Source: Nocardiopsis sp. YSL2 (GTDB taxonomy: Bacteria; Actinomycetota; Actinomycetes; Streptosporangiales; Streptosporangiaceae). From it: a stretch of DNA of 64,000 bases. The notes beneath the pieces were generated by a model, which worked only from the letters and a program-made list of their open reading frames with translations, did no database searches and was not told the origin of the DNA. Below are positions 1-7,790 of this stretch, one piece after another; position 1 is the stretch's first letter, and each line of letters begins with the position of its first letter. Both the position numbers and the translations under genes were made by a program. Where the stretch lies: NCBI RefSeq assembly GCF_030555055.1, contig NZ_JAMOAO010000001.1, positions 62,001 to 126,000 on the forward strand, written 5' to 3'.

Positions 1-460
1 TCGGATCCTGGGACTGTTCGATCCAGGCGGGCAGCCCGGGTCCGGTCAGGATTTCCGGGATGATCTTGCTGACGCGGTCGATGGCCTCCTCGACCTGGAG
101 CTTGTACTTACCCTCGGCCTGGTCCAGCTCTTTCTTGAGATCGGCCCACGACAGGAGCCCGCCGTGATGGCCGAACACCACCCCGCAGAACACCGCCAGG
201 CCCTGTTGTTCGGCCAGCCAGGTTCCGGCGTGCTTGTGCGGGATACCGACCCGCCCACCGCTGCACTCGGCCCGCAGCAGCCCGTCCTGCCAGTCGCAAG
301 CGCCTTTCCCCACGTCATGCAGATGACCCAGGTGACGGGCCAGAGCAGCAGCCCGAAACACACTCGCGGCCTGTCCGGCACGACGACCGGTCCCCTTCAG
401 ATGATCTTCCAGGGAATGTCGTTTTCCCTGGTGGTTGACGCTATGCCCCCACAAGGCCAC
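1..460 (-). CDS. cas3: CRISPR-associated Cas3, N-terminal HD nuclease domain (partial, runs off window)
   Basis: Only the first ~153 codons are inside the window; the gene continues past base 1. The reading begins V-A-L-W-G-H-S and carries the full HD phosphohydrolase set of Cas3'': HSLEDHL, LGHLHDVGKG (the HD pair), HKHAG and GHHGG. These residues bind the metals that cut single-stranded DNA during type I interference. The likely start is the GTG at 460-458, because an in-frame stop lies only a few codons upstream and no better start is present. A short CRISPR array sits about 260 bases upstream of the start, which supports the call. The helicase part and the Cascade genes are not visible, so neither the subtype nor the completeness of the locus can be judged here. 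Confidence 0.85.
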   Translation of the reverse strand, partial: MALWGHSVNHQGKRHSLEDHLKGTGRRAGQAASVFRAAALARHLGHLHDVGKGACDWQDGLLRAECSGGRVGIPHKHAGTWLAEQQGLAVFCGVVFGHHGGLLSWADLKKELDQAEGKYKLQVEEAIDRVSKIIPEILTGPGLPAWIEQSQDP

Positions 461-718
461 AGGTGCGCTCCAAGCCCAACTCGTTCACGAATGCCACGAG
501 CAAGGAACCTACTGGAGGCCGACGACAATTCTCAGCACTTCAAGAAAAACGACAAAAGAGACACATCGCAAAAGTCCCTAATTTCTCATTAATTCCCAAA
601 ATAGTCAAAAACCATCAAACCCCCTGAAACTCCAGCGGATGCGGTGAGAACCGAACCATCACGACGGCTGACAGGGCCACAGCTGCCGCTTGGGGTGTTC
701 ATGCTGGAAGCGGTGATC
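461..718. other. Intergenic, AT-rich leader-like stretch between cas3 and CRISPR array
   Basis: The section from about 535 to 620 is clearly more AT-rich than the surroundings, with several short A runs, and lies between the cas3 start and the first repeat. This is where a CRISPR leader would be expected if the array is transcribed left to right. No gene is seen. Confidence 0.4.
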
Positions 719-901
719 GTTGCGATCCTCGGCCGCCCCGGAGGGCGACCGCCACCTCGGTGGTCTCCTGGGGTGTGACGCCGTCCGGCTCGTTGCGATC
801 CTCGGCCGCCCCGGAGGGCGACCGCCACCGCTAGGGGGGATGGGGGTCTAGGGGGCGGGGGGACGTTGCGATCCTCGGCCGCCCCGGAGGGCGACCGCCA
901 C
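719..901 (+). CRISPR. CRISPR array, 3 repeats and 2 spacers
   Basis: Three identical 37-nt repeats lie at 719-755, 792-828 and 865-901, separated by two different 36-nt spacers (756-791 and 829-864). The repeat begins GTTGCGATCCTCGG and ends GGGCGACCGCCAC; its centre can form a hairpin (CGCCC/GGGCG around CGGA). The 37-nt length rules out a standard type I-E array (28-29 nt) and would fit I-B, I-D or I-G style repeats. The array lies upstream of a Cas3 HD gene. The strand is assumed from the AT-rich stretch on the left. With only two spacers, the array is either new, eroded or largely inactive. Confidence 0.93.
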
Positions 902-1075
902 AGCGCGCACCCTGCCCAAACGTCCTGCGGGCCAGAACTGCGCGCTGACTCAAGATCGGACACTACTTCCCATCACCGACGAAAACGAGCTGGGAACCTT
1001 CCCGGAACTTCATGATCACTTCCGGTTCCTAACCACCCCTTCACAGCCCAGTTGGACGCACGCTGAGGGTAACGC

Positions 1076-1843
1076 TCAGCCCACCGCGACTGAGCTCCTT
1101 TCAACCAAGATCGAAGCCGCACCCCCAAGCTGTCCTCGCTGTCCCTTCTGTTTGATCAACCTGCCCCAGCGCTCCTTACGGCCGAAACGCTCCGCGATCT
1201 CCTTGCCGCTGGGAAGCTCACCATCATCGCCGCGATTGCCCAGAGCCCACTGCCACGCCTCAACCTGGAGCGGTGGTGCGCCCTCGCCCTGCGGCTCATC
1301 CGACTGTTCGACCACCCGCACGTGCGTACGCGAACGAGCACCTGCGTACGCCACATCCTGGGCAGGAACATCGTTGGAATCCGAGCTCGCCTGTGTGATC
1401 CCACCCTCCAGCGCATCGGGGTTCGGCTGCTCATCGGTTGCGGACGCAGTGCGTACGCTTTTCGCAGTCGTGCGGAACTCCCGCATGAGCAGCTCGTACG
1501 CGCCGATCAGGGCGAAGGACGGCCAGGCGTGAATGATGCGCGACCACATCGTGGGGTCGGCGACCGCGACATTGGCCGCGAGGGAGGCACCGGAACCGAT
1601 GATCAGCAGGGTCCAGGGCAGCAGGCCGCCCTTGCGGCCGTTGCGGGCGTCACTGAGCAGGGTCATGGAGGAGGCAACGATCATGCCGTCCACCGAGAGC
1701 GGGAACAGGGCCGCGCGCCACTCGGGTTCGCCGTTGCGCAGGGCGAGTTCGTACATGTGGCTGTAGCTCACCACGGCCGCGATGACCGCCAGCATCAGCA
1801 CGGCGGCGATGGTTGTCCAGCGGGACCAGCGGGAAGAATCCAT
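1076..1843 (-). CDS. DUF2637 membrane protein (Spd-like), copy 1
   Basis: A 255-aa protein with four hydrophobic segments in the first ~130 residues (near 12-30, 40-60, 72-92, 98-118), followed by a polar linker and a C-terminal basic motif L-P-S-G-K-E-I-A..F-G-R-K-E-R-W-G-R-L that looks like a short helix-turn-helix. This is the DUF2637 family, common on actinomycete plasmids and integrative conjugative elements, where some members are linked to plasmid spread. Its function is not known. The N-terminal half is nearly identical to a second copy at 39338-40096 on the same strand, so the two flank the biosynthetic region. No replication, integrase or transfer genes are next to it. Confidence 0.8.
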   Translation of the reverse strand: MDSSRWSRWTTIAAVLMLAVIAAVVSYSHMYELALRNGEPEWRAALFPLSVDGMIVASSMTLLSDARNGRKGGLLPWTLLIIGSGASLAANVAVADPTMWSRIIHAWPSFALIGAYELLMREFRTTAKSVRTASATDEQPNPDALEGGITQASSDSNDVPAQDVAYAGARSRTHVRVVEQSDEPQGEGAPPLQVEAWQWALGNRGDDGELPSGKEIAERFGRKERWGRLIKQKGQRGQLGGAASILVERSSVAVG

Positions 1844-2015
1844 CGCAGGTCACCGCCCGTCCAACGCCAGGTCCGCGGACAGGGTCAGCGGCATGTACGT
1901 AACTGGCGAGTCCCCCCTCCGACTCGAACCCCCATCCTCATCAGCTTGGATTGCAGTTCCCTCGCCCTCGCTGCGCCGACTCAACAGCACCCCCGCCCTC
2001 TCCGAAGGCGGAGCC

Positions 2016-2431
2016 GTCGAGATCGAACGCGTGGTCTCCCGGCACGGCACCGTGACCATCGCCGGTGAACAGCACCTGGTCGGGTTCGCCTGGGCCGGCC
2101 GCCGGGTCGTCCTGTGCCTGGACGAGCACCTCATGCACGCCATCGCCGAAGATGCCCTGATCGGTACCCGGCCCTGCCCAGTCGACACCGACCGCCTGGC
2201 CCGTCTCCAGGGAGCCCGAAAACCCCGTCTACACCGCTTCCACCCTCGCCGCTGCCTGACGGACCGCTGCGTGCCCCGCGCAGGGTGCACGCCAGTGGCC
2301 GGATCATGGTCGCCAAACAGTTCATCAAGCTCAGTCCGCGACATGCCGGGGGCGTCATCGAGGACACCCACTTGCGTGTCCTGCACGGCGATGAAGAGAT
2401 CGCGGTCCGGCCTCGCAAGAACCCAGGACCG
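2016..2431 (+). pseudogene. Degenerate transposase C-terminal remnant (IS481/Mu-C-like)
   Basis: Two collinear segments in different forward frames look like the C-terminal beta-rich domain of an actinobacterial DDE transposase. The first (2016-2225) reads VEIERVVSRHGTVTIAGEQH and continues to LIGTRPCPVDTDRLARLQG. The second (about 2264-2431) reads RRVHASGRIMVAKQFIKLSP and continues to VLHGDEEIAVRPRKNPGP. A frameshift separates them and no catalytic DDE domain remains. This is a dead insertion-sequence remnant at the edge of the accessory region. The exact IS family is a guess. Confidence 0.55.
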
Positions 2432-3448
2432 GCCGGTCACCCGACTCTAGGTCAAGGGCAAGGGGCCCAGCCGGAACGTCAAGCATCTCCCGACACCAAG
2501 ATGTCAAGGAGATCCTGAGACCCCACACCGCCACCGCCGCCGGTGCCACCCCTGCGAGTTCGCGGCCACCCGTGACTACGGCGGCTTCCTCCGTCCCACC
2601 AAACGCGACCTCAACCAGCCCGGCATGATGGGCATCGCCTCAGATCCACCAAGTCCCGAATCCCAACCTCCACGATGATCCGCTGCTCCATTTCGGAAGC
2701 GACGACTGAACCCCCGCGATGGCGGCATCCACGAGGGCGAGGTGGCGGAGGCAGCGGCGCCCGTGGGGCGACGAGGAGATCGGGCGGAGGCCGGACGACT
2801 ACGGCCGCTCGTCTACGTCCAGTCCACCCCGAGCGAGCCCTCACCGTCTTCATTACCTCGACTAGGCACGTCGGCGACGCGGCATTGGGTTCCTTTTAGT
2901 TTGACCACCCCACTTATGGGATGATCCCTGCGTGACGGAGAGAGAGACCCGATGACTCGCGGCCGACTGGCAGATCAAGCGGCGGGCGGTCTGCGAGTCG
3001 CGACGACTCCTGCCAGGGCCAGTCATGGTCCATGAAGACCCTCCACTGGGAAACCGGAGGTCGCGTCCTACCCACAGACCTGATGGACTGCCCGACCATC
3101 GTCATGTGGCTGGAGTTGAGCAAAGGCTACGAGCGGGCGCTGCTGTCTTGACACTCCCAGATCGAGCACCCGCGCCTGCGCTGCCGATCTCGTAGCACCA
3201 GCAACCTTTAAAGCAACAGCGGGTGCCATTTTTCCTCCATGGCAGAAATTAGAGATTATATGCCAACGAACAATCAAGGCAGTGGCCAAACAAGAAAGGA
3301 GCTGTTGAGTTTTCACCACCCCGAAACCACCTTAAACCTGAATCACAGCTACACCCAGAACGGTCGACACCGAAACATTCACTGAATTTCATATATAATC
3401 GGGCAGACGCCCCAGTCCATTTTAGCAATCTTTGAATTAGGATTTCAC
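2432..3448. other. Gene-poor stretch with decayed coding fragments
   Basis: No convincing intact gene. One open stretch ending at 3151 reads MKTLHWETGGRVLPTDLMDC and continues to KGYERALLS, which looks like the tail of a lost protein, but it has no clear start or homology that I recognise. The last ~250 bases are AT-rich and contain a TATAAT box at 3394-3399, about 50 bases before the Nudix gene, without a good -35 element. Confidence 0.4.
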
Positions 3449-3931
3449 GTGATTCCGGAATTTGTCTCCTGCCTCCGCGAAAAGGTAGGTTCTGACCACC
3501 TGTTGTGGCTACCGGGGGTGAACGCTGTAGTTGTTGATCACAGTGGTAGTGTGCTTTTGCAGAAACGATCTGACAACCGGGAGTGGTCCCTACTCAGTGG
3601 CATTCTCGATCCGGGGGAACAGCCCGCAGATGGTGTGGTGCGGGAGGTTCTAGAGGAGACCGGTGTTCAGGTGGTGCCTGAATGCCTCGTCAGCGTCACG
3701 GTTTCCCCCGCGGTGAGGCATCCTCACGGGGATCGGGCCCAGTACCTGGAGCTAACCTTTCGATGCCGACCGGTGGATCATCTCCAAGAAGCCCATGCGG
3801 CCGATGATGAGTCACTCGAGGTTGCATGGTTTGCCCCGGATCGGTTGCCGCACATGAGCCGCCGTATTCAGGATCGCATCGAACTAGTACTCAGTGGTCG
3901 CACCACCGCGTGGTTCACTCCAGCGCGTTAA
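3449..3931 (+). CDS. Nudix hydrolase
   Basis: A 160-aa protein with an intact Nudix box, G-x5-E-x7-REVLEETGV, at about residues 52-74 (GILDPGEQPADGVVREVLEE). Such enzymes hydrolyse nucleoside diphosphates linked to another group, including sugar nucleotides and dinucleotides, using Mg2+ bound by the box glutamates. The start is GTG, preceded at about 6 bases by TAGGAT. It converges with, and overlaps by 17 bases, the PIG-L deacetylase gene on the other strand, and marks the left end of the biosynthetic region. Whether it belongs to the pathway (for example trimming a sugar nucleotide) or is a bystander cannot be told. Confidence 0.85.
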   Translation: MIPEFVSCLREKVGSDHLLWLPGVNAVVVDHSGSVLLQKRSDNREWSLLSGILDPGEQPADGVVREVLEETGVQVVPECLVSVTVSPAVRHPHGDRAQYLELTFRCRPVDHLQEAHAADDESLEVAWFAPDRLPHMSRRIQDRIELVLSGRTTAWFTPAR

Positions 3932-4595
3932 CGCACCGCACCAAAGCGAAGGCCTCTGCCGCCTCATGGCCAACCTGAGCACCCCGAACCTGGGCCTGCA
4001 CGTGCATGCCCTGGTAAGAGCGTGGATGGGGCCAGGGACGCATCTCAGAGTCATAGATCCTCAGAGCTTGATTTTTCAGTTCCTGGGCGGCTGGGGTGAG
4101 CGGTTGAAACCAGGTGGGTTGGAAGGGCGTCGTAGCCCATTCGGTGGCCGATCGAATCTCCCATGCCAGCAGGGCACGGACCGGCGAGCCGGGCAGGGGA
4201 CGAGCCGCAGTAGCGGTGCAGTGCGCCGTGATCTGGTGGTCCAGGCTCAGGTCGGCCGGAGAATGGGAGTAAATCCGCGTGGGCCGCCACTGACCGATGA
4301 CTTCCTCAACCTGCTGGACGATGTCCAGCCGCTCGACAGTGTCGAACCGGTTGTCCGGCAGCGCTCCCAGGTGGAGCTCTGCGCCGTAGAGATGGGCAAC
4401 CGCGCGGGCACAGTCGGCACGGTGCTGGTGAACCTGGGTGTGGTCGATACCGGAACGGCTACTGGCAGTGCTGCTGAGGACGAGAATGCACAGTTGGTCT
4501 CCTGCGGCGGCATGCATGGCCAGGGTTCCTCCCGCGCCAATGATCTCGTCGTCTGCATGCGCAGCCACGGCCAGGACTCGTTCTGAACTCGTCAT
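3915..4595 (-). CDS. PIG-L/LmbE-family zinc deacetylase
   Basis: A 226-aa protein with the metal motif A-H-A-D-D-E (family consensus AHPDDE) near the N terminus and a second metal histidine in the SLDHQ motif near residue 130. Family members such as MshB and the teicoplanin and lincomycin-type deacetylases remove N-acetyl groups from GlcNAc-like sugars on small molecules. With two glycosyltransferases in the same cluster, the likely role is unmasking an amino sugar after transfer of GlcNAc. ATG at 4595 is chosen because GAAGGA lies about 5 bases upstream. It is the last gene in the leftward direction. Confidence 0.85.
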   Translation of the reverse strand: MTSSERVLAVAAHADDEIIGAGGTLAMHAAAGDQLCILVLSSTASSRSGIDHTQVHQHRADCARAVAHLYGAELHLGALPDNRFDTVERLDIVQQVEEVIGQWRPTRIYSHSPADLSLDHQITAHCTATAARPLPGSPVRALLAWEIRSATEWATTPFQPTWFQPLTPAAQELKNQALRIYDSEMRPWPHPRSYQGMHVQAQVRGAQVGHEAAEAFALVRCVNALE

Positions 4596-5195
4596 GGGTT
4601 CCTTCAGGGTGTTGATTGGTGCGGCGCGCAAGGCATCGCGTCGGTCCTAAGGGTGTTGAAGATGGTGCAGTGGGTGATGGGAGGGGCGTAGACACAGTTC
4701 GTACGTCCCCGGTCGAGTGTCAGCGGAAAGGAGCATGCCCCTGTTTCTCAGGGCGTGCTCGACGAGTCGGAGTCCTCAGGGCTCGGTTCGTATGGGAACG
4801 CGAAGTGGTGTGCGCGTACATATGTGTTCCAAGATCGCAGTCGGCCCATACTCCCGTTGGAGGTCCACTACCTGGGTAACTGTTCCGACCTGGTGATCTG
4901 GTGCGGGGTGCGGGCGACTTCACCAGCCAGGACCGCGCAACCGACCAATGCACTTCCGGTGCGCAGCCTAGTCGGTGCGTAGAGCGCTCGACCGAGGCGG
5001 TGAGGTGCTCGAGTCTGGTCGATCCAGGAAGGGACTTGGTATGTGCCCCCGTCAGCGGGGCGATACCAGGATGTGGTTGCCAGAGGGTTACGTTAATCGA
5101 GGAGGGCATTGACTGCTTCGGTGTGCGGAATGAAGCAGAACGTGAAGGTGCTCAGAGCGACAGGGTCTCAACCGTCGGGCACGGGAGGGGATCGG
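4596..5195. other. 600-bp intergenic region with no recognised feature
   Basis: Lies between the epimerase-type SDR and the PIG-L deacetylase, both leftward. Short reading frames exist on both strands but none has a ribosome site plus recognisable sequence. It probably holds a separate promoter for the deacetylase gene, though I could not point to one. Confidence 0.3.
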
Positions 5196-6170
5196 TCACG
5201 GTCGTACCTCACGGAGGGACGACCTCGCGTGAAGGCCGTTAGGAGCAGGCGTGTCGCACGGGGTTCCTACCAGATCCCTCAGCCTTGCGCGTTCACGGTA
5301 GGTCTGGGCCAGAGCATGCTCCCAAGAGAGGGCGGGCACATGTCCGTAGGTATCAGTAAACAGACGCATGTCAGCGGTGAAGGAACGGATTTCGTTGGTG
5401 CGGGCGGGCGCATGGACGATTTTGCCCCTGCCAGTCAGTTCCAGGACTGACTCGGCTATCTGATGAACGGTTATGGTGCGACCGGAGCCGAGATTAACCA
5501 CGGACGCCAGATTGGGTTCGTCCAGAATCCGCTGAATCATCAGCATTGCGTCATCGATGTGGGTCAGATCTCGGGATTGGGTCCCGTCGCCCTCGATCGT
5601 GAGCTGTCCGTCGTGGGCGGCAGCGTCCAGGAAGGCTGGAACAACCGCATCGGCGCCTTCTGCTGGCCCGAAGATATTAAAGAATCGGACGACACCGATC
5701 TGTTGGTAGGCATTTAAAAGGGGACGGTACACGGCGGCGAGGAGTTCGCTGGCGGTCTTTCCAGTCGCGTACGGCGAGCGGGGCACGCATTGACAGGTCT
5801 CGGCTAACGGACCGGGCCGGTCGCCGTAAACCTCGCAGGTGGACGCCATCAGCAGGCGCCGGGCTCTAGAGCCAGCGAATGTGCGCAGAATGTGATGGTC
5901 GACGGAGAGATTGTGTGACAGGGCACTAGGGTCGGCGAAACTGCCGGGGACGGATTTGCGTGCGGCCAGGTGCACGATGGTATCGACGCTGTCCAAGTCC
6001 GTAGAGTGCAGGGCGCGCACGTCGCGGCGATCCAGCCCGGGAGGAGAGGGCAGCAGGCTGGGCACCGACAGGTCGTCCAGTGGGTGGACGGTGATGCCGC
6101 GTTGGCGTAGAAGGCTAGTGAGCGCGCCGCCGATGAAGCCGGCAGCGCCGGTGATCAAAACCGAGTCCAC
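5196..6170 (-). CDS. NAD-dependent epimerase/dehydratase (extended SDR)
   Basis: A 324-aa extended short-chain dehydrogenase with the Rossmann motif GAAGFIGG at the N terminus and the catalytic S/T and Y-x3-K (SPYATGKTAS) near residue 145. The motif TFAGSRARRLLMASTCEVYG and the GDGTQSRDLTHIDD segment place it with UDP-sugar 4-epimerases and 4,6-dehydratases. It probably remodels a nucleotide sugar used by the cluster's glycosyltransferases. The GTG at 6170 is preferred since it sits directly before the VLITGAAG strand; the reading frame stays open 28 codons upstream, so the start is not certain. It is separated from the main operon by 282 bases, so it may have its own promoter. Confidence 0.82.
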   Translation of the reverse strand: MDSVLITGAAGFIGGALTSLLRQRGITVHPLDDLSVPSLLPSPPGLDRRDVRALHSTDLDSVDTIVHLAARKSVPGSFADPSALSHNLSVDHHILRTFAGSRARRLLMASTCEVYGDRPGPLAETCQCVPRSPYATGKTASELLAAVYRPLLNAYQQIGVVRFFNIFGPAEGADAVVPAFLDAAAHDGQLTIEGDGTQSRDLTHIDDAMLMIQRILDEPNLASVVNLGSGRTITVHQIAESVLELTGRGKIVHAPARTNEIRSFTADMRLFTDTYGHVPALSWEHALAQTYRERARLRDLVGTPCDTPAPNGLHARSSLREVRP

Positions 6171-6452
6171 AAGCGTGCTTTCTAGAGGGGGTGATGAACA
6201 AACCGGGCCAGGTTTGGCACGGCGATTTAACAGTGCGGTGTATGTGAGGTTCAATCGGACAAATTCAGTGATCTTCTGACATCTTCTCCCAGGAACGAAG
6301 CCCAGATCCTCAATACTCTTCTGATCCTCAGGTGGTTTTTACACCTTAAAATTAGAACGGCCACTAGGTTTGGTATAATTTAGCTATAATCTCCCGCGAA
6401 TATGTCATCTCGTCCACACCGACATCACAGCATCACACAAGGGAAAAACCCA
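6171..6452. other. AT-rich intergenic region inside the left arm
   Basis: The part from about 6330 to 6450 is markedly AT-rich, with two TATAAT hexamers on the + strand (6374-6379, 6385-6390). No + strand gene follows them. It is the only sizeable gap after the long overlapping operon and may contain a promoter for the SDR; none is certain. Confidence 0.3.
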
Positions 6453-7790
6453 TCAATGCCCGATGAACTCGTCGAAGAAGGTCTTGATAATTGACTCGAC
6501 CTTCGAAACAGGAAGAGCCGCCGGGTCGGCGAATATGCGTACGCCCAAGTCATGATCGTCTGACGAAATGATGATCCCAAATCTGGGGATTTCGTAGGGC
6601 ACCCGATCCCCGTGCCAGAGGAAGTACGGAGGCAATTCCGGGGCGATGCCGTCAGGCCGGGGCGGGAAGACGTATCCGTGCTGAAAGTTCACGAAGTGGC
6701 TCACCGCCCCGAACCCCACACGATCGGCACCCGGATGTGCGACTTCCAGCAGGGCGTCCAGATCACCCTGGTCGTATGCGGCGCTCTGATAGGCCGCCAT
6801 CTGACTGCGCCGGATCTCACCCGCCAGTTCTCGTGTCGACTTGCCGGCGGTCCTGACGCCGAGAGCGGTGTTCTGGGCCAGCATGCCGACATACCCGTCC
6901 GCTCCCGGAAGGAATCTGTTGGAGCTTGTCAGGCCGAGTGGGAAGACGTCCGTCGCGGAGTGGTGTGCGAGGGACCTTACCAGCGAGGCCAGAGCCACGG
7001 CGGAAACCGGTGACTTCCATCTCCCGGAGAGCTCACTGATTTTTGCACCCAGGCCAACGCCATGACCAAGAACCACGGGGAACCCTTCTCGGCCCACGTT
7101 CTCCATGGCGTTATCTCGCGGGAACAGTGAGACCGGATGCGCACGAAGCAGCTCATCGAAGTACGTCAGGCTACGCCGGTTGACGGAAGCACCGGCGGAG
7201 GAACGCTCCTTTTCTGCCCAATCCAAGGGCTGCTTGCTGGGCGGGGCGAGATCTTTGTCTCCCCTGACAACCTCCATAAACTCGCCCTCGAGAACACCAC
7301 ACGCGTAGCCGTCCACGGCGAGGTGGGAGACGACCACCGCCAGGAACACCGGTTCGCCGTCCGCCAGCAGGACCTGGAATCTGATGGGGAACTCTTCGTT
7401 GAGCCGGAAGTCCTGCGCCGCCATGTCGCCGGCGGCTTCCTCCGCGTCTGCCTCCGTCGCCTCGTGGCCGACGTCCCTCACTGTTATCTGGAACGATCCG
7501 CATCCGCGGACGCGCTGGATCGGCTCCCCGTCACCGTGGAAGAAGATGTGGGTGCGCAGGGCCTCATGCCTCTCCACCAGCGTTCGCACGGCAGAGCAGA
7601 CGAGTTCCAGATTGGCACCCGCAGGAATCCGCCAGTGCTGACGGAGGGAGAACTGGCGGCGATTCATCGGATGTCCCGCCAGGATCGTCCAGTAGTGGCG
7701 CTGGCCCCATGTGAGGGGACCGTGCCTGTCCTTGAAGCCCTCGAAGTTCTCGACCCTGGTAGTAGCCAATGGACGACCTTTCCGTGTCAC
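6453..7790 (-). CDS. Free-standing NRPS condensation-domain protein
   Basis: A 445-aa protein made of one condensation-type domain. It contains the upstream motifs LTWGQRHYW and LVERHEALRTH and the active site S-H-L-A-V-D-G (family HHxxxDG; the second, catalytic histidine and the Asp-Gly are kept, the first His is Ser). Stand-alone C proteins condense a carrier-bound acyl group with a free amine or a second carrier. Its GTG start overlaps the stop of the C-A-T gene (GTGA), so the two are translationally coupled and probably act in sequence: the free C protein would accept the product from the T domain and could release it by amide formation. The amine substrate is unknown. Confidence 0.85.
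   Translation of the reverse strand: MTRKGRPLATTRVENFEGFKDRHGPLTWGQRHYWTILAGHPMNRRQFSLRQHWRIPAGANLELVCSAVRTLVERHEALRTHIFFHGDGEPIQRVRGCGSFQITVRDVGHEATEADAEEAAGDMAAQDFRLNEEFPIRFQVLLADGEPVFLAVVVSHLAVDGYACGVLEGEFMEVVRGDKDLAPPSKQPLDWAEKERSSAGASVNRRSLTYFDELLRAHPVSLFPRDNAMENVGREGFPVVLGHGVGLGAKISELSGRWKSPVSAVALASLVRSLAHHSATDVFPLGLTSSNRFLPGADGYVGMLAQNTALGVRTAGKSTRELAGEIRRSQMAAYQSAAYDQGDLDALLEVAHPGADRVGFGAVSHFVNFQHGYVFPPRPDGIAPELPPYFLWHGDRVPYEIPRFGIIISSDDHDLGVRIFADPAALPVSKVESIIKTFFDEFIGH

Noticed and set aside
644..680. Possible fourth, degenerate CRISPR repeat ending GGCCAC at nearly the right spacing
   Set aside because: Only the last few bases match the repeat; the other positions agree at chance level.
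1900..1970. GGTTCGAGTC on the minus strand resembling a tRNA T-loop, possible att site
   Set aside because: The flanking bases cannot form the T stem, and no anticodon or acceptor arms fit.
1850..2440. Leftward 196-codon frame behind DUF2637 copy 1
   Set aside because: Opposite strand of the transposase remnant; no domain or ribosome site.
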